The notes below the pieces were generated by a model. It was not told the origin of the DNA. It worked only from the letters and a program-made list of their open reading frames with translations, and searched no databases. From contig CM076957.1 of the NCBI GenBank assembly GCA_039566865.1, positions 7,015,896-7,079,895 of the forward strand: 64,000 bases of DNA. Reading direction: 5' to 3'. This document shows positions 54,801 through 63,800 of the stretch, one piece after another. The DNA comes from Aurelia coerulea (taxonomy: Eukaryota; Cnidaria; Scyphozoa; Semaeostomeae; Ulmaridae). The position numbers and the translations under genes were made by a program. Position 1 is the stretch's first letter. Each line of letters opens with the position of its first letter.

Positions 54801-57800
54801 CCTAACCATGAATGACATTACAAAAATCCTCCAAAGGACCTTTGAAATTTAAGTGTCAGTGTTTGCTTTAGAAAACAATCATAGAAGCATGGCCGCATGA
54901 TCCTAGCTAAAGGGATAAAAGAAACCTGTGGCAAGAAAAATTAACTCGTGCCACATCTCCAAAATAAGCACGCGCGTGCGTTTCCACGCATTTGATACGT
55001 ATAACCATGGGCGATGATGCACCGATTTTGTGGGAAGGGAAGATAATAATTGTATAATTTCTTACCCATTCGTTCACCAGTTCTAATCTGGATCCCTGTT
55101 GATCAATTTGAGTGAACAAGATCAGTAAATCTCCAAAATAAGCACGCGCGTGCGTTTCCACGCATTTGATACGTATAATGTTTCCAATAGAAAGTAATGT
55201 AAGAATCGATACCTCAAAAAGAAAAGTAATTCAAAGCACAATCAAAATATCTAAAAGTATAATTCCTTTCAAAATCAAAACCTAAGAATTAAAGTTGAAA
55301 ATTCCTGTCCATAATGCCTGTGATGTCAATCATGGCTAGGCCGTTGTTCAAAATCTCTGGTTTCAGGTGATGCACTCTAAATTTTGACTTTGCTAACTCG
55401 GATCTCCGGTGTTTTGTTGATGATTTTAAAAATGCAAGGTATGTGCATTCAAGTTGATTAACATCAAATATAGTCATGTATTCGGAAAGTCCTGATACCT
55501 TGTCGATTTGTACCATTATCCAGTCATAATCCAGTCATAAGGGGATACTTTTTTGAAACACGCAGTAGTTTTGGTTGTACTTTAATTGCTTCTAAATTAG
55601 CCGACTTACCAATCTTGTGCCATCTAGTGATGTCTCAAAATTATTAGCAGGTTCTTCACACGGTGTCAAAGGGATATGCAAATTGTTCACAACCTCGTCA
55701 GAATTACAATTCCTGTAATAAAGCGTATTTGTAGGAGTAGACCTTGTACAATTAAAAGCCAAAAATTCGGACAGATAAATTTGGGACAAAATAGCGGGTG
55801 TCCCAAAAAAGTACTCCCGTTTGAAAAATCACCAAAATTTTATTACAAGACCGATCTTCAATTTTGTTTTTTTGCCAAGTAGATCAAGGACCAGATTATT
55901 TTCCAAGACATAACTGACCTCGTAATTGGTCTAAAATCAACAAATTTAGCTCTTTTTAGGGCTACCTGGCTTTGAATCATACTGCAAAAAAGCATTTTAA
56001 ATGCTTGACAGATCAATTCCTTCGTGCATATAAAGCTTCTAGTTTGGTCATAAATGACAGAAAGAAATGCACACTATCATTGGAGACTTCGATGATGATA
56101 AAAAATCTGAAAATTTTGACTGTTAGGCAAGATTGAATGTTTTGCTTAAAACTTATAGCTCAAAATAAGGTTTTTCAATGTGTAATTTTTCTACCTTGTT
56201 GCATCAAAAGCAAACATTTCAGCATCTATAAATATTGTTGGGTCCTTGACAAAGCAATTCAAAAAGAAAATGTTATCAAAAGTTTGATAATCAATTTTTG
56301 GTGATTTTTAAGCAGGAATACTTTATTTTGGGACACCCGGTACATTCGGACTAAAAATGTTTTGATGTTTTTTCACAGAATTTCTGACTTTTTAACGGAA
56401 ATTTGGGACGACTAAAATGATAAAGTTACAGTACCGTAAGTCCTCGAATAAGCCCCCGGGGGCTCATTTAGCAACAAATATTTTGGGGTGGGGGCTTACT
56501 CGTCGAGGGGGCTTATTCGAGGGAGGGACTCATTTAGCAGCAGCCAAAAAAATATTACCAGGATCGATTTTTTTTCTCTTAGTCGAGGCTAATCAGTATG
56601 CATAAAACAGCAGATATATTGGGATATATTGTTTTAAGGTAATATCTAAGCCCGACTACGTCTAAAAACACCAAAAAAGGACATCAAAAAAGAGCATCAA
56701 AAGTATTCACTAGAACAACAATTGATTAACTCCCCATGGGGGGGCTTATGATAGGGTGGGAGCCTATTTTCGCAAACAATATTTTTGGGTGGGGGCTAGT
56801 TGAGGGGGGCTTATTCGAAGTTGGGGACTTATTCGAGGACTGAGGGTATATTGTTGCTTCTTTCGTATTTCTGCTTATAGTATATAGATCGTGCTTCATT
56901 CTAAGGGTTCTTGATAAGAAATTTCAACAAATGATTATATGATGAGGATGATAGCTAACATGGATCTAATTTAAGAAAATATAATATTTTTTATTATTCA
57001 ACACTTTCGCCACATTCCTTTTCAGTGGAAAACGCTTCATGAGTGAGACATTATCAGAGGAAATATTTTACAATGATTTTTCCATGCTGCAAAAGATTTT
57101 CGGACACTAAATACTTCGGACTACAATAAAGTTCGCACAATAAAATTGTGCAACGTATCAAATATCCGAAATGGCAAAATTCGAAATTTTTGGCGTTTAT
57201 TGTGCTCTACAAAAAAGCCAGGATCGAACGATATTTTCATTCAGTTTTATTCGAATGGTTTGAATGAATGGCATCAGAGCATCTATTGCTGTGGTGCACA
57301 TTCGAAAATTCGTCAGATTCCCATTAAACTGTATAATAAGTATCATTATTATATGGCGTTTGAAAAACGGCTCCTCGGACCGGCAAAGGAGCAATTCGAT
57401 TGGTTCTTGATCGGTCTGCAAAAGCCGTATTTTCAAAGCCTTATAGAACCGGGCGTTGCCTTAAAAATCAACAACAAGGGAGGAGCTTCTTGTGTAGGCT
57501 TAGGCTGTAAACGCAAGAATTGTCAAACGTCGAAACGACCAACTACAGTGATGCACAGGATCAAAGACAGAATAAGAAGGTACAATACTATAAACAATGT
57601 TCTCAAAAGGTTCTGCCATATAATAAAGCCTTTATTAAACGATTACTCGATCCATGCTGGAAAATATTTGGACCTTAGTTCCTTGTACGCGGTCCAAATA
57701 TTTTCCAGCATAGACCTCGTACTCGCTTAATAACTGCATACTACTATTGTTATTGTTATTGTTATCGCGGGAATATGTAAGATACAGGTAAAAATTCAAT

Positions 57801-60800
57801 AATTTGCCAACCTACCGGTCATTCTCTTCAATACTAGCTTTATTTGCTGAGTCACTTCTTGCAGTCACATTTTGACGCTTTTTCCTAGCAGTAGTTTTTG
57901 GCAGTTGTGCAGACGTACTCTGTGATCCGTTGTTAGCAGATTCTGACTCCTGTGGTATGGCAGATGATTCAGGGCTGCTCATCACTTCTGGTTTGATTGT
58001 AGAAGACAACTGAAAATGCAGTACATGGTAACATTTAATTCAGTTCAAACATCTTTGAAATTAATGGGTGCAATGTAAACAAGCAAGAAATATTTGAAAG
58101 TTCCAAAACTTCAACGATATCTGAAAATAGTAGAGTTAGAGTTGAAATTTGTCAATTTGAGACAACTGTTGAAAGAAACTAGTGACAAAAGACTTGGCAA
58201 AATGTTGGACTTTTATATGCCATTTTCAGTCCTTCTTGATGTAACAGCTTTGGAGATAAGAAGATAGGTATACAATGAATCATTGAGGATAACATTAATT
58301 TTGAAAATCGCTTCAGTTCAGTTCAGTTCATTCATTTTAAAATTCCACTACTACATACAAAAATCCTTTAAAAATACAACAATTAACAAAAATTTATAAC
58401 AAGATTACAAGAGACAATAAAAAGACTAAATGTTAAATATTACAAAAATAGGAAATTTGCATGGAGGGGCTCTCTCAGTAGGTAAACTAATCGAGGAGAG
58501 AGCACCCCCTGTTTTAAAAACCTATTATGATATTATTTGATCAGAAAGACTTTTTAGATAGAGTGATTGAGATTGATTGATACACGAAACATTTTTGGAA
58601 AATTACTAGTAATTGGTGGAGAACTTCTCCCATAATTGCGGTTTTAATGGCTTTATTAAAGGTTCATTGTGTAACCAGAACTGAAGATTTCCTTTATTAA
58701 AAGCATTACGATTAGACAACACCAACACAGCAATATCCAAGTGCCAAGAGTGACTTTAGGTCATGCTGAAACGGGAACGATCAGTTGTTGCGTCCGCCAT
58801 GTTGCGATTATTCTGAGTTCAGGGTATGCTTCAAAACTAGCTAGCTTGCAAAAGCACAAATTCCCACGAACTCAAAGAAATTTCAAGACTTGTAATATGT
58901 TTGCGACAAATCTGTTGCTTGACAAAAATTCAGATGAAAAATTTTCATGATCTGCAAAGCAATCAATTTCAGTGATTTTCAAAACCCATTGAAGGTGTTA
59001 TGGTGCAGTGGTGTAATCCTCTGACTTTGCAGCCAGAGCAGTCAGGCGGACTGGGTTTGATACCCGGTAGAGTCCCATCACTTGAGCGTCATGACAAGGG
59101 TTCACGGACTCGATTAGCGCTGAGCTACTTATGCGATCCTGGTGCTTGGCGCTAAAAACTGCAACTTCACCTTCACCTATTTGGTCATCATCGAGGGTGC
59201 CTTCCTTGTATGAATTGGCTTTATTCCTAATTTAATACATAGAGGAATTGCTGTCCTGTTAATCTATGCATTAAATTTACTTTCTAGCATCATCAGTGTT
59301 GATCGATCAAAAATCGCACTGTTGGCTTCCTTTGGCCATCTCCTATGACTGTTTATATATACGTTAATATGAGAAATTTTTAGCAGTATAGAAAAGTCAC
59401 AGCAAAGCATTTCCACTGCTTGAAAACGTAATGTCTTGTTGACGAAACGTTTTGCATTGCAAAGGAATGTGATGAGTGTTGATTAGTGAAAAATATCATA
59501 CTTTCTTAAACCAAATCCATTTTAGCAATCATTCTCAGCTACCTTAAAAATAATCACTTGTGGAAATTCTGACTAAAGAACCCATAAAATGAAGCACGAT
59601 CTATAAATGTATGACATTTTAATTTGAAATTTAAGCAACAGTATACTGTGAATGAAACTTCATCCACAAAAAATCGACAGTATTTCGGACCATCGATATT
59701 GCGAATCAGAAACCCAGACTTGACAGCATATGTGCAATGTGTTGAGCGTTGGGGACTCTGGAGGGGGATCAGTAGCGGTAGCAACTGTTGTCGTTGGTGT
59801 TCTCTCGTTCGGGTCTCCTGTTGTTCAGCATCATTCGCCTATGCTGGCCTGATTTCCAATGTGAAACGGATTCTAGTATTTATCAGTAATTAATCGTATT
59901 TGTAGCTTTTTGTAGTTGTCTATTTGGTTCCGATTTTTTGCATGTCGTTATGTTAATGGCCACGGGGTAGTTATTGTTTTTTGCTCCTTGTGGTCCCGTC
60001 CCTGTAGTGTTGTATAGTTTGTAAAGTAATTAGAAAGTATAGTAGGATGTAGATGTAACATGTATTGTATCATTTTAAATGAATATAAAAAAAAGTATAC
60101 TGTAACTTTATCGTTTTTAGTCGTCCAAAATTTCTTTAAAACGTCCGAAATTCCGTGAAAAAAAGTACAAAAGGTTTTTTTCCGAAAAATTTTTGTCCGA
60201 AATTTATTCGTCTGAAATCTTTGACTTTTAATGTAATATCATATCACATTTATTCCTGAATTTGAAACAACAAAATCGTTCTTACGTAATACGGATTAGA
60301 GGACGAAAAAACAACAAGTGCACATTGGACTCCACCACGTAACAGGGCAAGGCAAGGGCTGAAACATACAAGGTAAGCGCCCTTGATCTCATCGGTAATT
60401 CTTACCTCCAATCTAGAGTTATATTCGGAAGACTTGCTACATTGTTGGACAAAAGAGACTTCACTTGTTGACTGTTTGACAAAATCAAAGAAACTGTCTT
60501 CATCAATAACAGGAGTGCCCCAAAGTTTGGCCTGCAAAAAATGATATAAATTGTAACGCGTAGAGCAAATGGCAAATCCGTGGCAGCGCAGCAGCCAATA
60601 GCGTGTGTAGCACCTTAATGCCAAAGAAATCGGAGCAAGATAACCCTAAGTTCACTCCCATGGCGAATAGTACAAAGTGATGTAGGTAACGTTATTTGTT
60701 AAAATGTTTTTTATGGAGATTACGAAAGAAGAAAAATTTTAAACAATAATGCACGTAACCAAATCTCACAATTTTTTAAAATTCAAAACTTTCGTATGAT

Positions 60801-63800
60801 TCACGCGGTTGGTTTCACGTGATCAAATAATTACGAAGCTATGGCGAGAGTCTGAGAGAAAACACAGTGCTGGCTCAAAAGGGGATCCCTAACCTTAAAA
60901 CGAGAAAAACATACATTCAACTACCGATGTACATTCAACTACCCGGTGTAAAAGTATACAGATTTGGTTGGGTCCAGCAATGTGATTTTAGCTTTAATCA
61001 ATGGCTAATTACTCTCAAAATGTTCCTCGATAGTCAGTTTGAACATAGAGACCTTGTTTGTTTATATTGGTGCTTTGAAGTAGAAATATTATTCCTGTAA
61101 GCTCAAATGTGCGTCCATCTCCAAACCAGTGCACATCCTTTGGGCCTAAGCAGACTGATGCACCATTTGCTAATCTCCTTGTCAGAAGCAGTGAAAAAAC
61201 TGTCCATGTTCAGAACTTACAAAGACTGATGATGGAGATTTACAAAACATTACATCATGAGAACCCTCTATTTCTGTCAGAATCATTCCAGAGAAGAGAG
61301 GTCAGGTATAATCTCAGAATAAATGACACAGTTTTACTTCCAAGCACATCCACCGTGGCCTTCGGCATGAAGTCCATATGTTTTGGGGGTAGCGTACTCT
61401 GGAACAGCATGCCAGATGTGATAAAGAGCAGCGAAATGGTCGCTTCCTTTTGCAAAAAAAACATGGGCTGGGGAATGATGCAATTTTAGATTATGCCGTT
61501 TATTGTAAATATTATGGTTTTGCTGTATTTAAGTTACAGTAAAAACCCGCATATAAGAACCACCCATTTATAAGAACCTAAGGCCTAAAATGTTCTAATT
61601 TCACCCCATTACAGAAGAACCTATTCATCCTAAAATTCAATGAAGGTTCTTATCTTAAAAAAAGTTAAATGTAAACTACTGGCTGGTAATATGTGATAAA
61701 ATGTTTTAAGAGATTTAGCCAGATACAAAGCATTTGTAAAAAAATCCTTGTGTGTATATTGTTCTTTAGAAAATTGTGTCATGATAACGAGGAGGTGAAA
61801 ACCTTTGTTTTCTTATATTTGGCCTAAATTCCCAAAGATCTGTAATTAATTCTTTGATAAGAACCTATTTAAGAACCTTGCATCCTGTTTTCAAGAATAG
61901 TATCATATGCATAAGAACCTAAACAGGGTGATTTCAAAATGTAAGGTTCTTATATGCGGGTTTTTACTGCATGTATATAAGTTGGTTTTTATTAGCTCAC
62001 TCTTCTAAAGAGTACGAGCTATTAGCAACAGCGCTAATTCATTCGATGTGCCTCAGGAGCTCGTTTTGGAGAAAGATCAAGGCCCGGGGATCAAGGCCTT
62101 GATTTCGTTTGGAGGTGGACGCAAATTTGAACTTTGAAGATTAATATTTCTGCTCTCAAAGCACCACTTGAGAGTGATTAGTTACTGATGAAAGCTAAAC
62201 TCACATCGCTGTATCAAACCAACCCATATACATTTTATATACCTCGTCCAGCACCTTTCTCGTGGGTTCATTTCCAACAATCAAATATTTCGTGTATTTG
62301 TTGAAGGTAACATGATATGAACCATTATATCGTATGACAAATTTTCTCAGTTGTGACCTCACAGAGAAATTTCTCGGGAATCCACTAAAATTGAATGATA
62401 ATCCAGCAAGGCAGCCATCTTTAGCCTGTAATAAAACAATAGAGTAAGAAAAAAAATGGTAATAGTTAGCGTCACTTAGAAGCCCTTTACATGAGACATT
62501 CCAACCTGGGTTGAGTTGAACACGGGTTGAGTTTCAACTAGGTTGACGGTGTAAGCCTTCATCGCGTTTACATGACGGAGGCCAAGTTGAAACTCAACAC
62601 TGCTTCAACTCAACTCGGCAACTCAACCCGTGTTGAAATTTCAGCGCGGGTTGAAATTCTCACGTAAACGCAAAATTTTTTCAACTCGGGGCGAGATTGG
62701 AATGTAAACAAAGGAGATCGAATCTATTTCCGCAATCATTCAAATTTTTGAATGGGGCTCACATTCCTTCTTCTATTGTTTGCAACCATGTGACCTAATC
62801 TCAACCCGTGTTGAGATTTCATGTAAACCCAAGGCAAAATAAGCAATGCTATTAAAACTCCACCCGTGTTGAAACTCAACACGGGTTGAAATTTATCATG
62901 TAAAGGGCCTCTTACATTATGAAGAATTTTCGAAAATGCACAATAGTGATAGAATCTCTAATGCCGCTCGATCAAACACTTCATGTAACAATGTATAAAA
63001 ACATCAATCGAATCGAGAGTTCCGAAACTTATTGTTCTTTGCCAAATCTCACAATCTGATTGGTTTCCTATGATTCTTATCCCTGTCTATGTTAGCAAGG
63101 AGAAGAGTTTATTTTAGACTATTCAATGATGATTAATGACAGTCAGTATCAATAATGCATCATTTAGCATGTTTAACTGTTCTCAAAAAGTCTTGCATAA
63201 AGGGCACTGCCCTTAGGCCCCGTTTACACGAGATCGGATCCAGATTGGATCGGATCCTTTCGGATCCGATTCACTTTTCGAAAGGGCATTTACACGGGAT
63301 CGGACCCAGAACTGTTCGCGTATACACGAGATCAGATCCAAGGCGGATCTAGAATGCTGCGCACGCGCATTCGACAGTGTTGTATTGCTCGCTATGCCTC
63401 TCTTTCGATCCGCCCCCTTTTGGATCCGATCCCAACCGTTTACACGAGACCTTTTTGGGATCGGATCCAAATGGAATCACTTTCGAAAGCGATCCCGTTT
63501 GGATACAGATTGCAGATCCAAATGTGTTCGGATCCGTCCAGTCCTGTGTAAACGCAAGGCCTATCCGTCACAGTTTGGGTACGGATCCATTTGGATCCGA
63601 TCTCGTGTGTGAAACGGTATAGCCATCATGTATACCAGATGCCCTTTTAACTGTAACTACAGTATATAGACAGCATGAGTTTAAAAACATGAATTGAAGA
63701 GGCACAATAACCTGGATATGGTCTAAATTGCTTCCTCGTTGACGGTTTTCTTCAATACTAGTTCCATTGAATTCCTCTTTGCAGAAAATCATATTTTTTG

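Noticed and set aside
58994..59080. Functional tRNA gene
   Set aside because: A and B boxes are present, but acceptor and T arms do not pair, and extra bases follow the anticodon region; a SINE fits better.
63213..63622. Arg/Ser/Asp-rich ORFs on both strands
   Set aside because: Translation of GGATCCGATC iterations in a MITE.
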